From positions 4,255,918 through 4,319,917 of the forward strand of contig CP071065.1 of NCBI GenBank assembly GCA_017164015.1: 64,000 nt of DNA, written 5' to 3'. Below the pieces are notes generated by a model. It ran no database searches. It had not been told where the DNA came from and saw nothing but the letters and a program-made list of their open reading frames with translations. Shown one piece after another: positions 8,547-15,927 of the stretch. The DNA comes from Nostoc sp. UHCC 0702. GTDB taxonomy: Bacteria; Cyanobacteriota; Cyanobacteriia; Cyanobacteriales; Nostocaceae. A program made the translations under genes and the position numbers. Numbering within the stretch: the stretch's first letter is position 1; the number at the start of each line of letters is the position of its first letter.

Positions 8547-9662
8547 ATGAGGAAGAAAGGAGAAAGATTAATTGAAGTGGGGGTGGTGGTGGCGATCGCA
8601 CTCATCCTCATATTGATTATGCCAGTGATGTTGACGGAGTTTCGTCTGAATTTGTTGGGCAGGTTTTTATCGCTGGCTATTGTGGCTTTGGGTATTGATT
8701 TGATTTGGGGTTATACTGGTTTACTGAGTTTGGGGCATGGAATTTTTTTTGGTTTGGGTGGATATGCGATCGCTATGTACCTCAAACTGCAAGTTCCAAC
8801 TGGTGAGTTACCCGATTTTATGGGATTGTATGGGGTTACGGAACTTCCCTGGTTTTGGCAACCTTTCTATTCGTTTCCGGTGGCTGTAGCTGCTGTGGTC
8901 ATTATCCCAGGTTTATTAGCGGGATTGTTGGGATATTTAGTATTTCGTAATCGCATCAAAGGTGTTTATTTTTCTATTTTGACTCAAGCTGCAATTATTG
9001 TATTTTTCAATTTCTTTAATGGTCAACAACAACTTTTTAATGGTACCAATGGATTGATAGATTTTACAACTTTCTTTGGGGCAACGGTGAGTGATGCCAA
9101 AACACAATTTATTTTTTATGTTTTGACGGTGGTGTTTCTTGCTGTCACCTATGGAGTTTGTCGTTGGTTGACAAGTGGACGCTTTGGTAGATTGTTGATC
9201 GCGATTCGTGATGATGAAAATCGAGTCCGATTTTCAGGCTATGATCCTACAGATTTTAAAGTGTTGGTGTTTGCAGTTTCCGGCGCGATCGCTGGCATAG
9301 CAGGAGCATTTTACACCCTCCAAAGTGGTTCTGTATCACCCAGAGCAATGGATATTGCTTTTTCCATTGAAATGGTGATTTGGGTAGCGGTGGGGGGACG
9401 TGCTACTTTAATTGGGGCAATTGTCGGCACTTTGTTAGTTAATTATGCCCGTACTTTTTTAAGTGAACAATTTGCAGAAATTTGGTTATTTTTCCAAGGC
9501 GCACTATTTTTGATAGTTGTGACAGTGCTTCCTGATGGCATAGTAGGATGGTTGCGTAATCAGAATCTTTCTATTTTCAAACGTCGTCAAGAAATTGCTA
9601 CATATCCCACCTTAGAAGAAGACGCCGAAGTGCAACATGAACGCGAAAATATTAGAAACTGA
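8547..9662 (+). CDS. urtC: Urea ABC transporter permease UrtC
   Basis: A 371-residue LivM-type permease with multiple membrane spans. GIDLIWGYTGLLSLGHGIFFGLGGYAIAMYL (residues 49-79) and the C-terminal ARTFLSEQFAEIWLFFQGALFLIVVTVLPDGIVGW are family hallmarks. The chosen ATG at 8547 follows a dispersed repeat with no clear Shine-Dalgarno before it; a GGAG lies inside the coding region, so initiation slightly downstream is possible. It partners UrtB. The 3' end overlaps urtD by 26 nt, implying translational coupling. Confidence 0.94.
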   Translation: MRKKGERLIEVGVVVAIALILILIMPVMLTEFRLNLLGRFLSLAIVALGIDLIWGYTGLLSLGHGIFFGLGGYAIAMYLKLQVPTGELPDFMGLYGVTELPWFWQPFYSFPVAVAAVVIIPGLLAGLLGYLVFRNRIKGVYFSILTQAAIIVFFNFFNGQQQLFNGTNGLIDFTTFFGATVSDAKTQFIFYVLTVVFLAVTYGVCRWLTSGRFGRLLIAIRDDENRVRFSGYDPTDFKVLVFAVSGAIAGIAGAFYTLQSGSVSPRAMDIAFSIEMVIWVAVGGRATLIGAIVGTLLVNYARTFLSEQFAEIWLFFQGALFLIVVTVLPDGIVGWLRNQNLSIFKRRQEIATYPTLEEDAEVQHERENIRN

Positions 9663-10383
9663 AAACGTAACTGTGAGTTTTGATGGTTTTAAAGCTTTAA
9701 ACCAACTAAACTTTAGCATGGATGTGGGTGAGTTGCGGGTAGTCATTGGCCCCAATGGTGCAGGGAAGACAACCTTTCTAGATGTGATTACCGGGAAAGT
9801 GCAACCAACTATCGGGCGAGTTTTATTCAAGGGGAAAAACCTACGTTCTTTACCTGAACATCAAATTGCCAGATTGGGAATTGGACGTAAATTTCAAACA
9901 CCCAGAATCTACTTGAATTTAACACCGCGTGAAAATCTAGAAATTACCAGCAACCGCAATAAAAATGTCTTGTCTACCTTGTTTGGTCGTCCTCATGCTG
10001 CGGAAAAGAATAGTATTAAAAGGTTATTAGAAACAATTGGTTTAGCTGCTAAAGCAGATGTCAAAGCTGGGTTACTTTCCCACGGAGAAAAGCAACGTTT
10101 AGAAATTGGCATGTTAGTAGCACAGTCCCCTGATTTATTACTCGTTGATGAACCAGTTGCAGGTTTAACAGATGAAGAAACCTATAATATAGGCGAATTA
10201 CTTTTAGCTTTAGCGCAAAGTCATTCAATTTTAGTTATTGAACATGATATGGAATTTGTGAGTCAAATTGCCCGGAAAGTAACAGTACTACATGAAGGTT
10301 CGGTGCTGTGCGAAGGGAATTTTGAGGAAGTCCAAAATGACTCTCGTGTAATTGAAGTGTATTTAGGACAACAGCAAGAATGA
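9637..10383 (+). CDS. urtD: Urea ABC transporter ATPase UrtD
   Basis: A 248-residue LivG-type ABC ATPase. Walker A is GPNGAGKT (about residues 38-45), the signature region is LLSHGEKQRLEIGM (about 147) with SHGEK replacing the usual LSGGQ, and Walker B LLLVDEP (about 168) precedes IEHD (switch His). SHGEKQ is normal for UrtD/LivG proteins. It energises urea uptake with UrtE. The natural partner urtE does not follow directly; it is 2.36 kb away. Confidence 0.95.
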   Translation: MNAKILETENVTVSFDGFKALNQLNFSMDVGELRVVIGPNGAGKTTFLDVITGKVQPTIGRVLFKGKNLRSLPEHQIARLGIGRKFQTPRIYLNLTPRENLEITSNRNKNVLSTLFGRPHAAEKNSIKRLLETIGLAAKADVKAGLLSHGEKQRLEIGMLVAQSPDLLLVDEPVAGLTDEETYNIGELLLALAQSHSILVIEHDMEFVSQIARKVTVLHEGSVLCEGNFEEVQNDSRVIEVYLGQQQE

Positions 10384-10462
10384 AAGAATGGGGCATGGGG
10401 CATGAGGCATGAAGTTCAATGAAAAGCTTGTTCTTAATATCTTGCACCAGTTCCCACAACTG

Positions 10463-10702
10463 CCTCAGAATTCATTCTGAGGCTAATAGCTCAAGTAAGC
10501 TTTAGCTTACTAAAAAAACGTTTTATAGCCTTTCCTAAGCAAGTGAGGTACACCTTAACCTCACCCCAATAAAGCTGTGCTTTATCTCCCCTCTCCTTAC
10601 TAAGGAGAGGGGTCGGGGGTGAGGTTATTAGATGTACTTGGCGCTTACTGGGAAATACTATAGTCCACTTCAGTGGAGTTAAGCTATTAGCCAAGAAATT
10701 TA
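10463..10702. repeat. Array of small hairpins downstream of urtD
   Basis: A string of near-perfect short palindromes: CCTCAGAA/TTCTGAGG (10463-10482), AGTAAGC-TTTA-GCTTACT (10494-10511), an ATAAAGC/GCTTTAT hairpin near 10567-10583, an 11-bp CCCCTCTCCTT stem near 10590-10612, TCCACT/AGTGGA near 10663-10677 and CCAAGAAA-TTTA-TTTCTTGG near 10684-10703. Several share the TTTA loop. None has a proper trailing T-run for urtD, so they look like dispersed repeat modules rather than one terminator. Confidence 0.7.
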
Positions 10703-10807
10703 TTTCTTGGCGGGAAATTGGGCATCTACAAAATATGATACTCACACTTTTTAAAGACTTCCAAATAAAAAATATCCCACTGTTCACAGTCATCAGTCAA
10801 CAGTCAT

Positions 10808-11416
10808 CTATTTACTTGTTAATTCTGGTCGGTTTGCGCTATTAAACACCTGTTCTACTGTTAGCGCCCAATCAGCAATTACCACTGATTCCATGCAAGT
10901 CGCAGCTGTAAATACTTTATCCTCATACTGTCCTTCCACCCACTGACAAATCGTAATTTGTTGCATTTGTGGGTCAATAATCCAATACTCTAATATTTCC
11001 CTAGCAGCATACTCCGTCCGCTTGTAGCGATAATCACGAACACGGTTCGCCGTTCCCGGTGAAACAATTTCAATCACTAGCGCAGGCGGTGGCATATCAC
11101 GGGTGATGGTAGCACGAGTAGCACCTACAAGGGCAGCATAAGATTCTTCTGTGTGAACCATTAAATCAGGTAAACGACATCTCGCCCGTCGCCCCGCCAC
11201 TTCAATTTCTGTATCTTTGTGAGCAACTAAATAAAAAGGAAAATGTTTTAGTAGTTCAATGAATAGAAATCTTGCCAGATTGCTATTTTCCTGACTTTCT
11301 GGTGGCATTTCAACTAATTCTCCATCCACCAACTCATAGCGCGTATCTGTACCATCATCATAGGCAAGATACTCCTCAAAGGTCAGCAATTTTTGGGTTT
11401 TCGTCGTTTGGGTCAT
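10808..11416 (-). CDS. Uma2-family protein (PD-(D/E)XK nuclease-like)
   Basis: A 202-residue member of the Uma2 (DUF820) family, greatly expanded in cyanobacteria. Seen are LTFEEYLAYDDGTDTRYELVDGELVEMPPES (residues 10-40), the restriction-endonuclease-like core RLPDLMVHTEES (about 81-92), and PPALVIEIVSPGT (about 109-121) carrying the E-x-V catalytic strand. The gene lies within the insertion between urtD and urtE and runs opposite to them. Uma2 proteins have no clear role; association with mobile DNA is usual. Confidence 0.9.
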   Translation of the reverse strand: MTQTTKTQKLLTFEEYLAYDDGTDTRYELVDGELVEMPPESQENSNLARFLFIELLKHFPFYLVAHKDTEIEVAGRRARCRLPDLMVHTEESYAALVGATRATITRDMPPPALVIEIVSPGTANRVRDYRYKRTEYAAREILEYWIIDPQMQQITICQWVEGQYEDKVFTAATCMESVVIADWALTVEQVFNSANRPELTSK

Positions 11417-11520
11417 TTGCTTTGCTTTCTTACCCTACACAGACTACCACTGAATATTATTGCTATTCTAATTTGGTAGGGAAAATACATCAAACCCACA
11501 TTCCGCACCGCTAAATTAAG

Positions 11521-11560
11521 ATGGTGCGTTAAGACTAAAGTCCATAACACACCCTACTGG
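11521..11560. repeat. TAACACACCC-type dispersed repeat
   Basis: ATGGTGCGTTA and TAACACACCCTACT form the arms of a short inverted repeat. It is a smaller copy of the element at 765-848. Confidence 0.6.
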
Positions 11561-11570
11561 CTTTGGTTTG

Positions 11571-11738
11571 CGACTCGTAAACCTATTTTTGCAACTTGTA
11601 AACCTGTTTTTGCGACTCGTAAACCTGTTTTTGCGACTCGTAAACCTATTTTTGCGACTCGTAAACCTATTTTTGCGACTCGTAAACCTATTTTTGCAAC
11701 TTGTAAACCTATTTTTGCGACTCGTAAACCTGTTTTTG
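11571..11738. repeat. Eight tandem copies of a 21-bp unit
   Basis: Exactly eight 21-bp units starting CGACTCGTAAACC or CAACTTGTAAACC fill 168 bp. The copies differ only by transitions at three fixed sites (CG/CA and TC/TT near the start, CCTG/CCTA in the middle). As 21 is a multiple of three and the unit has no stop in several frames, the array is open on both strands, giving heptapeptide repeats RLVNLFL forward and KNRFTSR/C in reverse. I find no start site or family that makes either a convincing protein. Confidence 0.97.
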
Positions 11739-11849
11739 TCAAAAAAATTCAGTAAATTCACTACAGATCCAGATGTTGATTTTCTCATGGCAGATGCTTT
11801 TCAACGCACTCTAAAAGACTTTCATCGTGGAGTGCTTGGGGCAGACTAA
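11739..11849 (+). pseudogene. Possible C-terminal remnant of an unknown protein after the repeat array
   Basis: The forward frame leaving the 21-bp array continues as a normal-looking 35-residue stretch including TTDPDVDFLMADAFQRTLKD and then FHRGVLGAD, before TAA at 11847-11849. It has balanced, amphipathic composition unlike random intergenic DNA. I do not recognise the family. It may be the tail of a gene whose body was replaced by the repeat. Confidence 0.3.
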
Positions 11850-11959
11850 AACGGGAGTGTAGCGTAGGTAAGCGAGATTATCTGAATGAGCAAATCACTT
11901 CAGAATAATTGTCAGAAAAGCTATAATTGCCCTAGCTTTAATTAAAATGGTTTATTCCT

Positions 11960-12241
11960 ATGAGCCAACTGCTAACACTGGAATTAAGTGATGAAGTCTA
12001 TGCAGCCTTGCAGCAGCAAGCTGATGCTGTCGGGCTTTCGGTAGCAGAATTGATTGTTACATCTGTTAATCAACAGCATGGTATTGTGACTGGTGCTAAG
12101 CCACAACCAGAAGCAAAACCAGAAGAAACACTTCAAAAACTACTTAATTATGCAGGTGCAATTAGCTTAGGTTATCCCACAGGTATAGACAATGAAAGTA
12201 TTGATGCTGACTTGGCAAAAGCTTACGCCAATGAATTCTAA
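11960..12241 (+). CDS. VapB-like antitoxin candidate
   Basis: A 93-residue protein starting SQLLTLELSDEVYAALQQQADAVGLSVAELI, a strand-helix-helix pattern like ribbon-helix-helix DNA-binding antitoxins. An acidic C-terminal tail (about residues 70-93) follows, as expected for a toxin-wrapping region. It ends 17 nt before the PIN-domain gene on the same strand, a typical antitoxin-then-toxin order. It should bind and neutralise the toxin and repress the pair. Sequence family below RHH level is not certain. Confidence 0.75.
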   Translation: MSQLLTLELSDEVYAALQQQADAVGLSVAELIVTSVNQQHGIVTGAKPQPEAKPEETLQKLLNYAGAISLGYPTGIDNESIDADLAKAYANEF

Positions 12242-12258
12242 GCATTGGAATGTAGATT

Positions 12259-12663
12259 ATGCTGCTTGATACGTCAGGATTACTCTGCTTTCTCCATAAA
12301 GATGAGCCACAACATGAAAAGGCAGTTCAACTAATTGCTAGTACAAGCAGAATTCGGCTGATACACAACTATATTTTAGCCGAATTAGTGGCTCTAGCAT
12401 TGGTTCGAGGCTTTTCCCGTTCAACTGTACTGTCATATAGCCTTGAATTAATCAACAATTCAAACGTTCAAATTGTATGGGTTGATGAATTGCTACATCG
12501 AGAAGCAATAGACTTATTGTTAGCAAGACAGGATAAAACTTATTCTTTATGTGATGCTGTAAGCTTTGTGTTGATGCGTAGGCAAGGAATAATTGAGGCA
12601 TTAACAACTGATAAACACTTTGAGCAAGAAGGTTTTACTCGTTTGCTGCGGTCAACAGGTTAA
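12259..12663 (+). CDS. PIN-domain ribonuclease toxin, VapC-like
   Basis: A 134-residue PIN-domain protein. The acidic metal-binding residues expected of the fold are visible: LLDTSGLL (Asp about residue 3), AELVALA (Glu about 42), CDAVSFVLM (Asp about 98) and TTDKHFEQEGF (Asp about 117). VapC-type toxins cleave specific RNAs. It follows its presumed antitoxin by 17 nt, and the pair sits inside the DNA separating urtD from urtE. Whether it is active or merely stabilises the region is unknown. Confidence 0.85.
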   Translation: MLLDTSGLLCFLHKDEPQHEKAVQLIASTSRIRLIHNYILAELVALALVRGFSRSTVLSYSLELINNSNVQIVWVDELLHREAIDLLLARQDKTYSLCDAVSFVLMRRQGIIEALTTDKHFEQEGFTRLLRSTG

Positions 12664-12710
12664 CAGTTGAATTATTCTATATTGTACAAAAGTATAAAAA
12701 CTCAATCATC

Positions 12711-12738
12711 CTCTCTGCGCCTTTGCGCCTCTGCGTGA
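12711..12738. repeat. Inverted copy of the urtC-upstream repeat, abutting urtE
   Basis: CTGCGCCTTTGCGCC and CTCTGCGTGA lie immediately before urtE. Read on the other strand this matches 8520-8546 with few mismatches, so the two copies are inverted around urtC, urtD and the insertion. Confidence 0.8.
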
Positions 12739-12742
12739 ACTA

Positions 12743-13441
12743 ATGCTAAAAATCTCTAACCTTAACGTTTACTACGGCGAAAGCCACATTCTCCGTAATG
12801 TAGATTTAACTGTACCATCCAGTCAAATGGTCTGCCTAATTGGACGCAATGGTGTAGGAAAAAGCACCCTACTCAAAACCATCATGGGTTTACTCAAACC
12901 CCGCAGCGGTACAATTAACTTAGCTGAACAATTAATCAACTCCAAATCTCCAGACCAAAGAGCAAAATTAGGAATTGGTTATGTCCCCCAAGGACGAGAA
13001 ATTATTCCCCGTTTAACAGTCAAAGAAAATCTGTTGTTGGGGTTAGAAGCCAGACGCAAACCAGTAAAAAAAGCAGAAATACCCGAAGAAATTTTTAGCT
13101 TATTTCCAGTGTTAAAAACCATGCTTTCGCGCATGGGTGGTGATTTGAGTGGGGGACAGCAGCAACAGTTGGCGATCGCTCGTGCTTTAATGGGACAACC
13201 CCAATTACTCGTATTAGATGAACCCACCGAAGGTATTCAACCCTCAATCATCCTAGAAATTGAAGCAGCAGTCCGTCGTATCGTTGAAACCACAGGCATT
13301 TCTGTATTATTAGTAGAGCAACACTTACACTTTGTCCGTCAAGCCGATTACTATTACGCTATGCAAAAAGGCGGTATTGTCGCCTCTGGTTCAACTGACG
13401 AACTCAGTCAAGATGTGATTAAAAGGTTTTTGGCAGTTTAA
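12743..13441 (+). CDS. urtE: Urea ABC transporter ATPase UrtE
   Basis: A 232-residue LivF-type ABC ATPase. Walker A GRNGVGKST (about residues 34-42), signature LSGGQQQQLAIARAL (about 137-151), Walker B LLVLDEPTEGIQPSI (about 155-169) and the H-loop VEQHLHF (about 193) are intact. LDEPTEGIQPSI and the start MLKISNLNVYYGESHILR are typical of UrtE. It pairs with UrtD. It lies 2.36 kb beyond urtD and has no visible Shine-Dalgarno, only a dispersed repeat, so its expression may differ from urtABCD. Confidence 0.95.
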   Translation: MLKISNLNVYYGESHILRNVDLTVPSSQMVCLIGRNGVGKSTLLKTIMGLLKPRSGTINLAEQLINSKSPDQRAKLGIGYVPQGREIIPRLTVKENLLLGLEARRKPVKKAEIPEEIFSLFPVLKTMLSRMGGDLSGGQQQQLAIARALMGQPQLLVLDEPTEGIQPSIILEIEAAVRRIVETTGISVLLVEQHLHFVRQADYYYAMQKGGIVASGSTDELSQDVIKRFLAV

Positions 13442-13773
13442 TTTTTGAGATGAATCAAAGTAATTTATTGAGTAGGCTAAAGAGTTCAAAAAGATTAGGT
13501 ATGGTTTTGAATCCCTGTCCATAATCCTCAAAGCTTTTCTGAGCCAGAAAAACGCTATCATGCGTTTCCTAATCACATAAGGTACATCAGAGCCAACTCC
13601 TTGCTTGCGCTTAGGGGGTCGGGGGTGGGGTTCTTGTACCTCACTCAACTGAGAATCGCCATAACATAGTATAGCTGGGGACTGGGGACTAGGGACTGGG
13701 TAAAAAGTCTTTTTGTGTCTAGGTTTTATCATCTGTTGATGTCCTAACCTATGTTTTGACTGCTATAAAAAGT

Positions 13774-13908
13774 AGACTTCTTGCATAAATCTTTTTTTGT
13801 CTCACGCAAAGGCGAGGCAGCGCGTTGCGGGGGTTCCCCCCGTTGAAGCGACTGCCGTCGCAAAGACGCAAAGAAAAGATCGCAAAGAACGACTTTTGCA
13901 AGAGGTCT
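13774..13908. repeat. MITE-like element with AGACTTCTTGCA/TGCAAGAGGTCT ends, carrying a nested insert
   Basis: The element begins AGACTTCTTGCA and ends TGCAAGAGGTCT, imperfect terminal inverted repeats, around a core of CGCAAAGACGCAAAG units. An inverted copy of 89 bp lies at 33738-33826. This copy is longer because a GC-rich piece (about 13812-13858, with GGGGGTTCCCCCC) is inserted in the core; a related GC-rich piece occurs at 24913-24985. Confidence 0.75.
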
Positions 13909-13950
13909 AGTGTTGATATAAGATATTCTGGCTCTATGGCTTGATCTTGG

Positions 13951-14898
13951 TCATAAGTCTGCAAACTTATCTGTTGCTTCAATCAAAGCACTACGAATCC
14001 CTGGTTCCATCATGGAGTGTCCAGCATCACCAACAACAATAAATTCTGCTTCTGGCCAGGCACAATGTAATTCCCAAGCTGATATCATCGGACAAACTAC
14101 ATCATAGCGTCCCTGTACAATCACAGCCGGAATGTGGCGAATGCGGTCAACATTTAACAGCAATTGGTCTTCTGTTTCAAAAAATCCCTTATTAATGAAA
14201 TAATGGCATTCAATACGAGCAAAAGCTGTGGCAAACTCATGATTACCAAACTTTTGCATTAGTTCTGTGTCTGGAAATAGCTTACTAGTGCTACCTTCCC
14301 AAATTGACCAAGCACGCGCAGCTTCTAATCGAGTTTGGGCATCTGCACTAGTTAAACGTTGATAATAAGCTGTGAGCAGATCATCACGTTCTTCTATAGG
14401 AATTGGTTTCACATATTCTGACCAAGCATCGGGAAAAATATAGCTAGCACCTTCTTGATAAAACCAACGCAATTCTTTTTGTCTTAACATGAAAATGCCA
14501 CGGAGAATTAACCCTGTGCAACGAGAGGGGTGGGTTTGACTGTAAGCTAATGACAAAGTACTTCCCCAACTACCACCGAAGACTACCCACTTTTCGATAT
14601 TTAAATGCTGACGCAGTTTTTCAATATCATTAACTAAATCCCAAGTTGTATTTTCTTGCAGTTCCGCATGGGGTGTACTTTGACCACAACCGCGTTGGTC
14701 AAACATGACTAACCGCCATTTTTCTGGGTTGAAATATTGCCGATAAATAGGTATATAACCACCACCAGGGCCACCATGCAACAAAACAATCGGCTTGCCT
14801 TGTGGATTGCCAGACTCTTCAAAATGAATTGTGTGCAGGTCAGAAACCTGTAATTTTCCTTCTCGGTAAGGTTCGATGGGTGGGTAAAGTTCTGGCAT
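13951..14898 (-). CDS. pip: Proline iminopeptidase
   Basis: A 315-residue alpha/beta hydrolase of the S33 peptidase family. The chosen ATG at 14898 gives MPELYPPIEPYREGKLQVSD, the usual N-terminus of this family; an upstream in-frame start at 14994 would add 32 basic, unconserved residues. HGGPGGG (oxyanion region), FDQRGCGQSTPH, and the nucleophile elbow GGSWGSTL (catalytic Ser) are present, with the charge-relay Asp in GRYDVVCP and His in GDAGHS. It removes N-terminal proline from peptides. Confidence 0.95.
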   Translation of the reverse strand: MPELYPPIEPYREGKLQVSDLHTIHFEESGNPQGKPIVLLHGGPGGGYIPIYRQYFNPEKWRLVMFDQRGCGQSTPHAELQENTTWDLVNDIEKLRQHLNIEKWVVFGGSWGSTLSLAYSQTHPSRCTGLILRGIFMLRQKELRWFYQEGASYIFPDAWSEYVKPIPIEERDDLLTAYYQRLTSADAQTRLEAARAWSIWEGSTSKLFPDTELMQKFGNHEFATAFARIECHYFINKGFFETEDQLLLNVDRIRHIPAVIVQGRYDVVCPMISAWELHCAWPEAEFIVVGDAGHSMMEPGIRSALIEATDKFADL

Positions 14899-15257
14899 TT
14901 TGATGATTTTAAGTAGAAGGCAGAAGTCAGGAAGGAAAAGTCTCAACAGAACGCGGGTTTCTCTGTTTGGCTTTTTACATTTAATTATATTCACCTATTT
15001 ACAAATTTTGATTAATTTATCTATAGGACTTGAGTTTGATTTCTAAAAAGTTTTTACAATAAAACTATTGGTGGATAAATATTTTTGATATGACTACAAG
15101 GCAGGTACTCTTAACTAGTGATCCTGCACCTCCAATATGGGCAAGTAATGCTGTATCTGCCTATGATTTAACCCGAATGATTGCGATTGTGGGTTGGCAT
15201 AATTATATTAGTGAAACATCATAATTACCTCAAGCCCAGTGGCATAGCCTGAAAACC

Positions 15258-15297
15258 TAAAAAGCCATAACCCAGGCTAACATTTCTAGGTTATGGC
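15258..15297 (-). terminator. Rho-independent terminator after the small gene at 15329
   Basis: On the minus strand GCCATAACC and GGTTATGGC form a perfect 9-bp stem (15264-15272 with 15289-15297) followed directly by TTTTT. It starts about 32 nt beyond the stop of the 75-residue gene. The loop of about 16 nt is long but acceptable. Confidence 0.7.
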
Positions 15298-15328
15298 GGT
15301 AAATATTTGTATCTTGCGTCATGCAGAT

Positions 15329-15556
15329 TTACCTAGTGTAATACTGCATCTCAATCCAAACTCGCATTTCGGCTTCAGAACCAAAACAAGCAGAATGGCC
15401 TGTCATGGGGTCGTAGGCGTGCCAAGCAGAATCACCATTGTTTAGGTGGGTTTGCCAAACTTGCAATTCAGAATTGTTTGTGAGTGCGGTAACTAAGTTC
15501 TGCCAGAATATTTGGAATTTTGATTCTACTAACGACCATACATCAACTATGTTCAT
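15329..15556 (-). CDS. Small cyanobacterial hypothetical protein
   Basis: A 75-residue protein rich in aromatic residues (VWSLVESKFQIFWQNLV, then DSAWHAYDPMTG and RVWIEMQYY). I do not recognise a family with confidence; small proteins of this look are conserved in filamentous cyanobacteria. The ATG at 15556 is favoured over a TTG 21 nt upstream because AGGAGAG lies 6-7 nt before it, and the TTG start would overlap that site. It has its own terminator at 15258-15297. Confidence 0.65.
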   Translation of the reverse strand: MNIVDVWSLVESKFQIFWQNLVTALTNNSELQVWQTHLNNGDSAWHAYDPMTGHSACFGSEAEMRVWIEMQYYTR

Positions 15557-15927
15557 AAAAATTCTCTCCTGGCTCAACTGAAGCCCTAGATAAACGCAAT
15601 GTGCATCTAATTTGCATATTCATTACCATGCCCCATGCCCAAAAATAACTTTTGCAAGAAGTCAGGGTCTTTTGTATTGACAAAGGACTAATAACAAATC
15701 ACTGTTTAACCTGGAAATTATGCAATTTAGATATGTATTACATACTTTCTAGATTCGCTTAGCAATAACTGAATGAGAAGGTACAGATTCATACAATTTG
15801 GACTGGTACAGTAGTAAAAATTTCAACTGTTCTAGTCAAATTACACTCAACTGTACTGGTTCAGACACAGAAAAATCCCTTATATTGCCTGTAGTCCCTG
15901 CTGTTATCCTGAAGGAAGGGTTGCACT

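Noticed and set aside
10494..10511. Rho-independent terminator for urtD
   Set aside because: The stem is followed by A residues on the plus strand; the T-run lies on the wrong side for the minus strand too.
10491..10793. 100-codon minus-strand ORF
   Set aside because: It is made of the hairpin array and heavily biased repeat DNA.
11571..11738. CRISPR array
   Set aside because: The units are contiguous 21-bp repeats with no unique spacers and no cas genes nearby.
11516..11788. Heptapeptide-repeat protein KNRFTSR on the minus strand
   Set aside because: The frame is open only because the 21-bp unit lacks stops on either strand; no start, flanking domain or family supports it.
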